A DNA stretch of 7,041 nt, from positions 1 to 7,041 of the forward strand of contig DATNNN010000072.1 in NCBI GenBank assembly GCA_035601815.1. The letters are read 5' to 3'. The number at the start of each line of letters is the position of its first letter. Positions within the stretch are counted from its first letter, which is position 1. The notes under the pieces are model-generated. The model was not told where the DNA came from, searched no databases, and was given only the letters and a program-made list of their open reading frames with translations. Both the position numbers and the translations under genes were made by a program. Shown one piece after another: positions 1 to 6,175 of the stretch. The DNA comes from DATNNN01 sp035601815 (GTDB taxonomy: Bacteria > Pseudomonadota > Alphaproteobacteria > Rhizobiales > Xanthobacteraceae).

Positions 1-1
1 G

Positions 2-1630
2 GAAGCGTCGCGCACGCCGGTAATCCTCGAAATGCGCATCCGCGCCTGCCACATGTTCGGTTCCTTCGCGGCGAAGGACAACGTGGCACCGGCATTCTCC
101 GTCAAGAACAAGCTCGAGCCGGCGAAATTCATCTACGATCGACTGAGCCATCCGCCCGCGACTTTCCGGCAGGAGATCGACAAGGTCGAGCAACGCCTAC
201 CGGCAGCCCGGCGCTTCATTGTCGAGAACAAGCTGAACGAACGGCTCGGCCCGACGGTCGGTGATATCGGCATCATTGTCCAGGGCGGCATGTTCAACGT
301 CTTGAACGGCCGGCTCGCGCTCGCCGGCCTCTCCGATATCCAGGGCAACATGCACGTGCCGACGCTGGTGCTGAACGTGGTGCACCCTTTGGTACCCGAG
401 GAGATCGTTTCCTTCTGCGCTGGCAAGCGGGCCGTGCTGCTGGTGGAGGAAGGATCGCCCGATTTCATCGAGCAGGCGATCGGCCAGGTTCTGCGCAAGG
501 CTGACCTGCAGACCCGTCTGCACGGCAAGGACATGCTGCCGATGGCGGGCGAGTACACACCGCTCGTGATGGGACGCGGTCTCTCGGCATTCCTTTCGCG
601 TTACGGACGCCCGACCAAAGCCCTCGACCAATGGCTCGCCGGTGTCGATGCCCACCAAGCCGAGGTTGCCAAGATGCTCGGCTCCGGCCTGCCGCCGCGG
701 CCGCCGACCTTCTGTACCGGCTGTCCGGAGCGGCCGATCTTCTCGGCCATGAAGATTCTGCGCCAGGACATGGGTCCGGTGCACGTGTCGGCCGACATCG
801 GCTGCCATTCGTTTGGCACCTTCGCACCGTTCAGCCAGGGCAATTCGATCCTCGGTTACGGAATGTCGCTGGCCTCTGCAGCCGCGGTGGCGAGCAGCCA
901 GACCAATCGCCCGATCAGCATCATGGGCGACGGCGGCTTCTGGCATAACGGACTGCTCACGGGCGTTGCCGGTGCGGTGTTTAATCAGGACGACTCCGTG
1001 CTGATCGTAATGCAGAACGGCTACGCGAGCGCGACCGGGCTGCAGGACATCCCTTCAAGCGTCGTCGAGAAAGGCGGCCGCGGCAGAGGCCTCGATATCG
1101 AGGCGGCGCTGAAGAGCCTCGGCGTGCGGTGGGTGAAGCGCGTGCGCACGTACGGGGTCGGCGAGGTGATCCGCACGCTGCGCGAAGCTTTGCGCACGCC
1201 TGAGAAAGGACTGAAGGTTGTAATCGCCGATGGCGAATGCCAGCTCGCGCGCCAGCGCCGCGTCCGGCCGGAGATGGCGAAGAAGTCCGCTGCCGGTGAG
1301 CGCGTAGTGCGCACCCGCTTCTGGGTCGATCCCGACGTTTGCACCGGCGACCATTCCTGCATCCGCCTGTCGGGCTGTCCGTCGCTCACGATCAAGCCGA
1401 ACGAGGACCCGCTGCGAACCGACCCGATCGCCCACGTCAACAACGACTGCGTCGGCTGCGGCCTGTGCGGCGAGGTCGCGCACGCGGCGCAGCTTTGCCC
1501 GTCCTTTGCCGAGATCAACGTAGTGGAGAATCCTTCGCGGTGGGACCGCCTCCGCCACCGCCTGTCGCGGACGCTCATCGGCTGGCTGGGCGAGCGGGCG
1601 GAAGCGCCGGCGCTTGTGCCGGCGGAGTGA
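2..1630 (+). CDS. iorA: Indolepyruvate ferredoxin oxidoreductase, alpha subunit (5'-truncated by window edge)
   Basis: Thiamine-diphosphate-dependent subunit of an enzyme that oxidatively decarboxylates aryl-pyruvates (indolepyruvate, phenylpyruvate) to aryl-acetyl-CoA and passes electrons to ferredoxin; cytoplasmic. The frame is open to the left edge (ten residues, EASRTPVILE, precede the ATG at 32), so that ATG is internal and the N-terminal pyrimidine-binding part, probably under 200 residues, is missing. Numbering from that Met: a CxxC pair at C228/C231 in FCTGCPERP, DIGCHSFGTF after it, the diphosphate/Mg motif GDGGFWHNG at 299-307 and NGYASATG at 329-336, typical of the IorA C-terminal TPP domain. 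A ferredoxin domain occupies about 428-510. Its first motif is C437-x2-D440-x2-C443-x5-C449-P, with Asp where the second Cys normally sits; its second is C473-x2-C476-x2-C479-x9-C489-P. iorB follows after 4 nt. Family call is firm; true substrate is inferred. Confidence 0.93.
   Translation, partial: EASRTPVILEMRIRACHMFGSFAAKDNVAPAFSVKNKLEPAKFIYDRLSHPPATFRQEIDKVEQRLPAARRFIVENKLNERLGPTVGDIGIIVQGGMFNVLNGRLALAGLSDIQGNMHVPTLVLNVVHPLVPEEIVSFCAGKRAVLLVEEGSPDFIEQAIGQVLRKADLQTRLHGKDMLPMAGEYTPLVMGRGLSAFLSRYGRPTKALDQWLAGVDAHQAEVAKMLGSGLPPRPPTFCTGCPERPIFSAMKILRQDMGPVHVSADIGCHSFGTFAPFSQGNSILGYGMSLASAAAVASSQTNRPISIMGDGGFWHNGLLTGVAGAVFNQDDSVLIVMQNGYASATGLQDIPSSVVEKGGRGRGLDIEAALKSLGVRWVKRVRTYGVGEVIRTLREALRTPEKGLKVVIADGECQLARQRRVRPEMAKKSAAGERVVRTRFWVDPDVCTGDHSCIRLSGCPSLTIKPNEDPLRTDPIAHVNNDCVGCGLCGEVAHAAQLCPSFAEINVVENPSRWDRLRHRLSRTLIGWLGERAEAPALVPAE
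1624..1627 (+). promoter_or_regulatory. Ribosome binding site deciding the TTG start of iorB
   Basis: GGAG inside GGCGGAGTGA overlaps the iorA stop codon and lies 7 nt before the TTG at 1635. No ATG or GTG in frame gives the conserved N-terminus, so this site supports a TTG start and translational coupling to iorA. Confidence 0.6.
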
Positions 1631-1634
1631 GCAT

Positions 1635-3155
1635 TTGACCGCGGCACGCCCCATCAAGCTCCTGATCGCCGCCCTCGGCGGCGAAGGCGGCGGTGTGCTG
1701 TCCGCCTGGATCCACAGCGCGGCCATCGCCAGCGGCCATTTCACCCAGGGCACCTACATCCCAGGCGTGGCGCAGCGTACCGGCGCCACCACCTATTATC
1801 TCGAGATCATTCCCGGAGCAGGCGGCGAGAACGCCACCGGTCCGCGACCGGTGCTTCCGCTTAACGCGGCACCCGGCGAGGTCGATATCATGGTGGCGAG
1901 CGAGCTTCTGGAAGCGACCCGCGCCACGCAAGCGGGCTACGTCACGCCGGACCGCACGCTTCTCATTGCCTCGACGCACCGCGTGTTCACGGTCGACGAA
2001 AAAATGTCGATGGGCGACGGCCGCCTGGATGAAGCGCGCATGCAGCAAATTGCGCGCCGCTTCTCCCGCCGTGCGCACCTCTCCGATATCGCCGCGGCGG
2101 CGACCGCGGCGAAGGCGCCGCTCAACGCTGTGCTGCTCGGCATGATCGCCGCGACGGGGGAGCTGCCGATCGAGGCCGAGATCTTCCGCTCCGCGATCCG
2201 CGTCGAGGGGAAGGCGGTGGACGCCAATCTGCGTGGCTTCGAGGTAGGGCTGAAGGTCGGCGAGGTCGACGAGCCGGCCGCCAAGGACCTCGACGACATT
2301 CTCGTGCCGGCCGGGAGCGACATCGAGGCGCAGGCTCGCGCCGTGATCCCAATCGACGCCGCTGAGATCACGCTTGAGGGCACGCGCCGGCTCACCGATT
2401 ATCAGGGCGCGCGCTACGCCAAGCTCTATCTCGACCGTGTCGGGCGGTTCGCCGGCAAGCCCGGCATCGACCCTAAATTGGTGCGCGAGCTCGCGCGCCA
2501 TCTGGCTGTGCGCATGAGCTTCGAGGATACGATCCGGGTGGCGCAACTGAAGCTGCGCGCGGGGCGCATCGAGCGGCTGCGCCAGGAAGCCAAGGCGCGC
2601 GCCAGCGATCTCGTCGAGGTCACCGAATTCCTGAAGCCGGGCCCGGAGGAGATCTTCTCGCTGCTGCCGCCGCGGCTTGGACGTGCGGTGCTCGGCTTCA
2701 TCGCGCGGCGCGGCTGGAGCGACCGCTCGGTGGCGATGCGGGTCAAGACCACCCGCCTCGGGGGCTTCTTGCAGCTGCGGCTGATCTCGGCGCTGCGCCG
2801 CTGGCGGCCTCACACTCTGCGCTATGCCGAAGAGCAGGCTTGGATCGAGCGCTGGCTCGCATTGACCGACCGCGCGCTCAAGGTCGACTCCGAGGTGGCG
2901 CGCGAGGTGGTCGAGACCGCCCGCTTGGTCAAGGGATACGGCGACACATACAAGCGCGGCCACGCAAACTGGCGGCGGATCGCCGAAGACGTCATCGAAC
3001 CCTTCCTGCAGGGGCGCTTGCCCCCGCGCCAATTCGCCGATGCCGTGCTACAAAGCCGGCTCGCCGCCCTCGCCGACCCGGAAGGCGGACGACTTGCGGC
3101 AGTGATCGAATCGGTGCGGGCGCTGCCCGCCGCGCTTCGGCCCGCCGCCGAATAA
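1635..3155 (+). CDS. iorB: Indolepyruvate ferredoxin oxidoreductase, beta subunit, long form with C-terminal extension
   Basis: Partner subunit of IorA, carrying the gamma-type pyruvate/ketoisovalerate oxidoreductase (POR) domain. The start chosen is TTG at 1635, because GGAG at 1624-1627 lies 7 nt upstream and the protein then opens MTAARPIKLLIAALGGEGGG, the usual N-terminus of the family; a TTG at 1614 would add seven residues overlapping iorA and is less likely. The glycine-rich GGEGGG is at residues 15-20 and IPGVAQRTGATTYY at 42-55, the family signature. The POR domain covers about 8-205. Classical archaeal beta subunits end near 200 residues; here about 300 more follow (506 total), rich in Arg, Glu and Leu. 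I take this for the extension found in proteobacterial IORs (Pfam DUF6537, recalled, not searched). I see no cysteine in the protein, so clusters must sit in IorA. fdhD starts 18 nt downstream. Confidence 0.92.
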   Translation: MTAARPIKLLIAALGGEGGGVLSAWIHSAAIASGHFTQGTYIPGVAQRTGATTYYLEIIPGAGGENATGPRPVLPLNAAPGEVDIMVASELLEATRATQAGYVTPDRTLLIASTHRVFTVDEKMSMGDGRLDEARMQQIARRFSRRAHLSDIAAAATAAKAPLNAVLLGMIAATGELPIEAEIFRSAIRVEGKAVDANLRGFEVGLKVGEVDEPAAKDLDDILVPAGSDIEAQARAVIPIDAAEITLEGTRRLTDYQGARYAKLYLDRVGRFAGKPGIDPKLVRELARHLAVRMSFEDTIRVAQLKLRAGRIERLRQEAKARASDLVEVTEFLKPGPEEIFSLLPPRLGRAVLGFIARRGWSDRSVAMRVKTTRLGGFLQLRLISALRRWRPHTLRYAEEQAWIERWLALTDRALKVDSEVAREVVETARLVKGYGDTYKRGHANWRRIAEDVIEPFLQGRLPPRQFADAVLQSRLAALADPEGGRLAAVIESVRALPAALRPAAE

Positions 3156-3173
3156 GCATCACCGCCTCGGACC

Positions 3174-4052
3174 ATGCGCGCGCCGAAGAACCGCATCTTT
3201 CCCGATCCCGCCGACCCGCGGCTCACCGAGGGCGTGAGCGGCGTCGATCAAACCGGCGCGCGAGTGGCCACCCGCGTCGTCGTCGAGCGCGCGATGACAA
3301 TTTTCCTCAACGCGCAGGAGATTGTCACCGCCATGACCATCGGCGACTACCCGGAATATCTCGCGATCGGATTTCTATTGAATCAGAATATGTTGCGGCC
3401 GGACGACCACATCACCGGGGTCGACTACGACGAGGATCTGTCGGTGGTGGTGGTGCGCACCGAGCGTGCCACCGACTACGAGCAGAAGATGAAGAAGAAG
3501 GTGCAAACCTCGGGCTGTGCCCAGGGCACCGTGTTCGGCGATCTGATGGAAGCGATCGAGACTGCGCAGCTCCCGCACGCGGAGCTTCGCACGTCGTGGC
3601 TTTATTCCCTCACGCACAAGATCAACACCATGCCATCGCTTTATCTCGAAGCCGGTGCGATCCACGGCTGCGTCTTGTGCGTACGCGACGAGCCGGTGGT
3701 CTACATGGAAGACGTCGGCCGCCACAACGCCGTCGACAAGATCGCGGGCTGGATGTACCGGCACCGGATCAAGCCAGACGACAAGATTTTCTACACCACC
3801 GGCCGCCTCACCTCCGAGATGGTGATCAAGACGGTGCGCATGGGAATCCCTATCCTCGTGTCGCGCTCGGGCTTCACGGCGTGGGGCGTGGAACTTGCGC
3901 GCAAAGCCGGCCTCACGCTCGTCGGCCGCGCGCGCGGCAAGCGCTTTGTCGCGCTTTCCGGAGAGGATCGCATCGTGTTCGATCAGGATCTCGCGTACGT
4001 GGAGGACGAAGGCTCGAAGCACCGGCGCAAGGCGGCGGAGCATGACGACTGA
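3174..4052 (+). CDS. fdhD: Formate dehydrogenase accessory sulfurtransferase FdhD
   Basis: FdhD takes sulfur from the cysteine desulfurase IscS and passes it to the bis-MGD cofactor before insertion into formate dehydrogenase (established for E. coli). At 292 residues it has normal family length. Visible signatures are YLAIGFLLNQNML near 62-74, SGCAQGT around C115, EDVGRHNAVDK at 179-189, and the block DKIFYTTGRLTSEMV near 203-217, followed by GIPILVSRSGFTAWGVELA (224-242). The catalytic loop holds one cysteine only: C115 matches the first Cys of the E. coli C-x2-C loop, and the second position is Gly118. A separate C166-x2-C169 pair (HGCVLC) lies just before EDVGRHN, where many homologues have HAAA-like residues. 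The ATG at 3174 has only a weak Shine-Dalgarno sequence (CGGA very close), consistent with coupling to iorB 18 nt upstream. The last 11 nt overlap mobA. Confidence 0.96.
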   Translation: MRAPKNRIFPDPADPRLTEGVSGVDQTGARVATRVVVERAMTIFLNAQEIVTAMTIGDYPEYLAIGFLLNQNMLRPDDHITGVDYDEDLSVVVVRTERATDYEQKMKKKVQTSGCAQGTVFGDLMEAIETAQLPHAELRTSWLYSLTHKINTMPSLYLEAGAIHGCVLCVRDEPVVYMEDVGRHNAVDKIAGWMYRHRIKPDDKIFYTTGRLTSEMVIKTVRMGIPILVSRSGFTAWGVELARKAGLTLVGRARGKRFVALSGEDRIVFDQDLAYVEDEGSKHRRKAAEHDD

Positions 4053-4674
4053 AGCGCCGCCGACCCTTGGCCTCGTGCTGGCCGGGGGCTTGGCGCGGCG
4101 GATGGGCGGTGGCGACAAGACGCTTCAGGAAATCGGCGGCGTCCCTATCCTTGCACGCGTGCTCTCGCGCTTCCGTCCGCAGTGCAGCGATGTGATCGTC
4201 AATGCCAACGGCGATCCAGCCCGCTTTGCAGGCTTCGATCTGCCAGTCGTAGCTGATGAAATGGCGGATTTCGCCGGGCCTCTGGCCGGTGTCCTTGCCG
4301 GCCTCGATTGGGCCGCGAAGCACAAGCCTGAAGCGCAGTGGATAGCCAGCGTGCCCGGCGACTGCCCGTTTCTCCCGCGCGATCTGGTGGCGCGGCTGCA
4401 CGCAGCGCGGCACGCTGAGGGAACCGCGATTGCCTGTGCCAAGTCAGGAGACTGGCGCCACCCGGTGGCGGCGCTCTGGCCGACAAGGTTGCGGGACGAT
4501 CTGCGCCAGGCGCTGCGCGCGGAAGGACTACACAAGATCGAGGTATGGACTGCCCGCTACGGGGTGGCGTTGGCGGAATGGCCCGACCACCCGGTCGATC
4601 CATTCTTCAACGTAAACCGCCCCCAGGATCTGGCCGAAGCGGAGCGTATTGCGGCGCAAGACCCTGCCGCTTAA
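4042..4674 (+). CDS. mobA: Molybdenum cofactor guanylyltransferase MobA
   Basis: Transfers GMP from GTP to Mo-molybdopterin to form the molybdopterin guanine dinucleotide cofactor used by DMSO-reductase-family enzymes such as formate dehydrogenase; soluble, active near FdhD and MoeA/MobB. The 210-residue product matches the family length (about 190-210). It opens with the nucleotidyltransferase loop LVLAGGLARRMGGGDK (residues 11-26), then GPLAG at 79-83, the metal-binding Asp107 in VPGDCPFLP, HPVAALWP at 140-147 and the C-terminal NVNRPQDL (190-197). The start is the ATG at 4042, which puts the LAGG loop at its usual distance from the N-terminus; it overlaps the end of fdhD by 11 nt in another frame, and AAGG at 4029-4032 lies 9 nt before it. 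An upstream in-frame extension to 3895 merely shadows fdhD. Overlap implies co-translation with fdhD. Confidence 0.96.
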   Translation: MTTEAPPTLGLVLAGGLARRMGGGDKTLQEIGGVPILARVLSRFRPQCSDVIVNANGDPARFAGFDLPVVADEMADFAGPLAGVLAGLDWAAKHKPEAQWIASVPGDCPFLPRDLVARLHAARHAEGTAIACAKSGDWRHPVAALWPTRLRDDLRQALRAEGLHKIEVWTARYGVALAEWPDHPVDPFFNVNRPQDLAEAERIAAQDPAA

Positions 4675-4678
4675 TGGC

Positions 4679-4706
4679 TTGATCTACGTGGTTCCCGGTT
4701 CATAAT
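4679..4706 (+). promoter_or_regulatory. Candidate sigma70-type promoter for the 40-aa gene
   Basis: TTGATC (4679-4684, four of six to TTGACA) and CATAAT (4701-4706, five of six to TATAAT) are separated by 16 nt. Transcription would begin near 4712-4714, just after the mobA stop and just before a perfect stem-loop. The match is by eye, and alphaproteobacterial promoters tolerate divergence, so this is a candidate only. Confidence 0.45.
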
Positions 4707-4717
4707 GACCCAATGCC

Positions 4718-4740
4718 TTCCATAGCTCGTCGCTATGGAA
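4718..4740 (+). repeat. Perfect 9-bp inverted repeat (stem-loop) upstream of the small gene
   Basis: TTCCATAGC (4718-4726), a 5-nt loop TCGTC, and the exact reverse complement GCTATGGAA (4732-4740). It lies 43 nt after the mobA stop and ends 4 nt before the purine-rich ribosome binding site at 4745. It could be the terminator of the iorA-iorB-fdhD-mobA operon, but only TTTC follows and the stem is not GC-rich. It could instead be a 5'-terminal hairpin in the leader of the small gene, since the candidate start of transcription is about 5 nt before it, or an operator for a dimeric regulator. Confidence 0.75.
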
Positions 4741-4744
4741 TTTC

Positions 4745-4750
4745 GGGGGA
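4745..4750 (+). promoter_or_regulatory. Strong ribosome binding site of the 40-aa gene
   Basis: GGGGGA ends 5 nt before the ATG at 4756. It is the best Shine-Dalgarno match in the intergenic stretch and argues that the short reading frame is translated. It is not enclosed by the preceding stem. Confidence 0.6.
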
Positions 4751-4755
4751 CACCA

Positions 4756-4878
4756 ATGCGCGCTTTTCTGACCGCTTGCCTCATTATCATCGTTGCTGCG
4801 GGGATCGGCCTATTCGTTCTCGACGCGATGCAGCAGACCACCGAGATGGCTTACACGACTACCGGTGCGCGCATCTGA
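4756..4878 (+). CDS. Small single-pass membrane protein of unknown function (40 aa)
   Basis: Not assigned to a named family. The product begins MRAFLTACLIIIVAAGIGLF and ends in a short polar tail, QQTTEMAYTTTGARI. A hydrophobic helix spans about residues 4-22, preceded by one positive residue (Arg2), so a tail outside the cytoplasm is the likelier topology (N-in); this is inference. Support for a real gene is the strong ribosome binding site 5 nt upstream, a candidate promoter, and lower G+C (about 58% by hand count) than the neighbouring genes. Short membrane proteins with this plan (MR-x-hydrophobic helix-x-polar tail ending near Ala/Thr-x-x-Arg) are familiar to me from Hyphomicrobiales genomes, as recollection rather than a search result. 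LTAC (5-8) resembles a lipobox but precedes the hydrophobic stretch, so a lipoprotein is unlikely. Confidence 0.65.
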   Translation: MRAFLTACLIIIVAAGIGLFVLDAMQQTTEMAYTTTGARI

Positions 4879-4901
4879 CGGCCATTTTGATTTGTCGGCC
4901 A

Positions 4902-4914
4902 GTCGCAAGGCGAC
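4902..4914. repeat. Short hairpin in the convergent gap between the small gene and moeA
   Basis: GTCGC-AAG-GCGAC, a 5-bp stem with a 3-nt loop, lies in the 40-nt gap where the + and - strand transcripts meet. No T-tract follows on either strand, so it may slow or end transcription only weakly. Nothing else is recognisable in 4879-4918. Confidence 0.3.
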
Positions 4915-4918
4915 AGCG

Positions 4919-6175
4919 CTAATCGATCAGCAACCGGTACGACAGAAAACCGACGCTTGAGTCGGGTTCGACGGTGGTCCTGTCCTCGACAAGCTCGGCA
5001 AGGCCGTCAGTTTCCGTGAGTGACGTGATGATCCCGGCCCCTTCCTGTGGGTGCTTGACCGCTTCGAGTGTCCCATCGCCTCCCGGCCGCAGCCGCACGC
5101 GAACGTATTCCCGTCGCCCCTTCTTCTTGCGGTAGCTGAACGCGGCGCGCACCGGCAACGCCTGCGTGGGCTCCATCGACCCGCCCGCGAGGCGAAGGAT
5201 CAGCGGCCGCACCACGTGCACGAAGGTCACGAACACCGCCACCGGATTGCCGGGCAGGCCAACGAATGCCTTCCCGCCGATCACGCCCATGGCGACGGGC
5301 CGGCCCGGCTTGATGGCGAGCCGCCAGAACATGAGGCGCCCGAGCTTTTCGACCGCCGTCTTCACGTGATCGGCCTCGCCGGTGGAGACGCCGCCGGTGG
5401 AGAGCACGAGATCGTGCGTCGCGGCCGCCCCTTCGATGGCCGACACGAGCGCCGCCGGATCGTCGGGAAGGATGCCGAGATCGCTCACCTCGACCCCGAG
5501 CTTGCGCAGCAACCCCATCAACAGAAAGCGGTTGGAATCATAAAGCCCGAAGGCCGGCAACGGGTTGCCGGGCTCGACGATCTCATTGCCGGTGGAAATG
5601 AGCGCCACGCGTAGCCGGCGGCGGACGGAAAGCATCTCGACGCCGAGGGCGGCAGCGAGTGCCACGTCCTGCGGCTGCAGCCGCCGTCCCGCCGGCAGCG
5701 CCAGCGCGCCGGCCTTGATGTCCTCGCCGGCGAGCCGCCGGTTCGCGCCGATCTTCAGGCCGGCGGGGACGATCACGGCGTCGCCCTCGGCCTTCGAGTC
5801 CTCCTGCATATAGACGGTGTCGGCACCCGCCGGCATCGGCGCCCCGGTGAAGATGTGGACGGCCTCGCCGGCGCCAACGACGCGCTCCGCGGGGCTGCCG
5901 GCAAACACCCGATCCACGACGCGCAAACGCGTTTCGCCCTCGTGCGCCACGTCGGCGTTTCGCACCGCGTAGCCGTCCACCGCCGAATTGTCGAACGCCG
6001 GCAAGGCGATCGGGGCAATGAGATCTTCGGCAAGAATACGGCCGGCGGCGTCAGCAAGCGTCACGGGCTGCGCGTCGGCCACCGACGGCACGTGCTCGGC
6101 CATCAGCCGCGCCGCCTCATCCACCGGCAGGAGCGCGCCGCCGTGCGCGAAGCAGTCGTTGGAAAGCTGGGCCAT
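4919..6175 (-). CDS. moeA: Molybdopterin molybdenumtransferase MoeA
   Basis: Catalyses insertion of molybdate into adenylylated molybdopterin, giving active Mo-molybdopterin. The 418-residue product is the usual length (E. coli about 411). Visible motifs in order: LPAFDNSAVDGYAVR (58-72) with the conserved aspartates D62 and D67, IFTGAPMPAGADTVYMQED (108-126), LAGEDIKAG (148-156), ISTGNEIVEPG (193-203), YDSN (212-215), STGGVSTGEADHVK (259-272), KPGRPVAMG (289-297) and VGLPGNPVAVFVTF (305-318), then the C-terminal beta-barrel domain. The start chosen is the ATG at 6175: it shares its A with the mobB TGA (TGATG), and CGGGGG about 7 nt upstream can serve as ribosome binding site. A longer in-frame extension to 6322 only shadows mobB. 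It reads STGNE where E. coli has STGDE, a common family variant. It is the last gene of the minus-strand group, converging on the small gene. Confidence 0.97.
   Translation of the reverse strand: MAQLSNDCFAHGGALLPVDEAARLMAEHVPSVADAQPVTLADAAGRILAEDLIAPIALPAFDNSAVDGYAVRNADVAHEGETRLRVVDRVFAGSPAERVVGAGEAVHIFTGAPMPAGADTVYMQEDSKAEGDAVIVPAGLKIGANRRLAGEDIKAGALALPAGRRLQPQDVALAAALGVEMLSVRRRLRVALISTGNEIVEPGNPLPAFGLYDSNRFLLMGLLRKLGVEVSDLGILPDDPAALVSAIEGAAATHDLVLSTGGVSTGEADHVKTAVEKLGRLMFWRLAIKPGRPVAMGVIGGKAFVGLPGNPVAVFVTFVHVVRPLILRLAGGSMEPTQALPVRAAFSYRKKKGRREYVRVRLRPGGDGTLEAVKHPQEGAGIITSLTETDGLAELVEDRTTVEPDSSVGFLSYRLLID

Noticed and set aside
32..34. ATG at 32 as the start of iorA
   Set aside because: The frame is open leftward and the codons before it encode residues fitting the family (TPVILEMRIR); the protein would otherwise lack its first TPP domain.
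1575..3032. 485-codon open frame on the minus strand opposite iorB
   Set aside because: It is an antisense shadow of a high-GC gene: composition is Arg/Ala/His-rich with no recognisable motif, and the plus-strand frame has clear POR family signatures.
2840..4045. 401-codon plus-strand frame spanning the iorB end and fdhD
   Set aside because: Arg-rich low-complexity translation overlapping two well-supported genes in another frame.
3375..4118. 247-codon minus-strand frame opposite fdhD
   Set aside because: Composition typical of a reverse-complement shadow (His/Arg/Val repeats) and fully covered by fdhD and the mobA start.
4768..4779. Lipobox LTAC in the microprotein
   Set aside because: The cysteine is residue 8, with almost no hydrophobic segment before it; the helix comes after it, which does not fit a lipoprotein signal peptide.
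4713..4922. 69-codon plus-strand frame overlapping the microprotein gene
   Set aside because: Its start lies within or before the hairpin without a ribosome binding site, and it runs into the moeA end; the 40-codon frame at 4756 has a strong site and a coherent membrane helix.
5051..5614. 187-codon plus-strand frame opposite moeA
   Set aside because: Arg/His-rich shadow of a strongly supported moeA; no ribosome binding site or motif.
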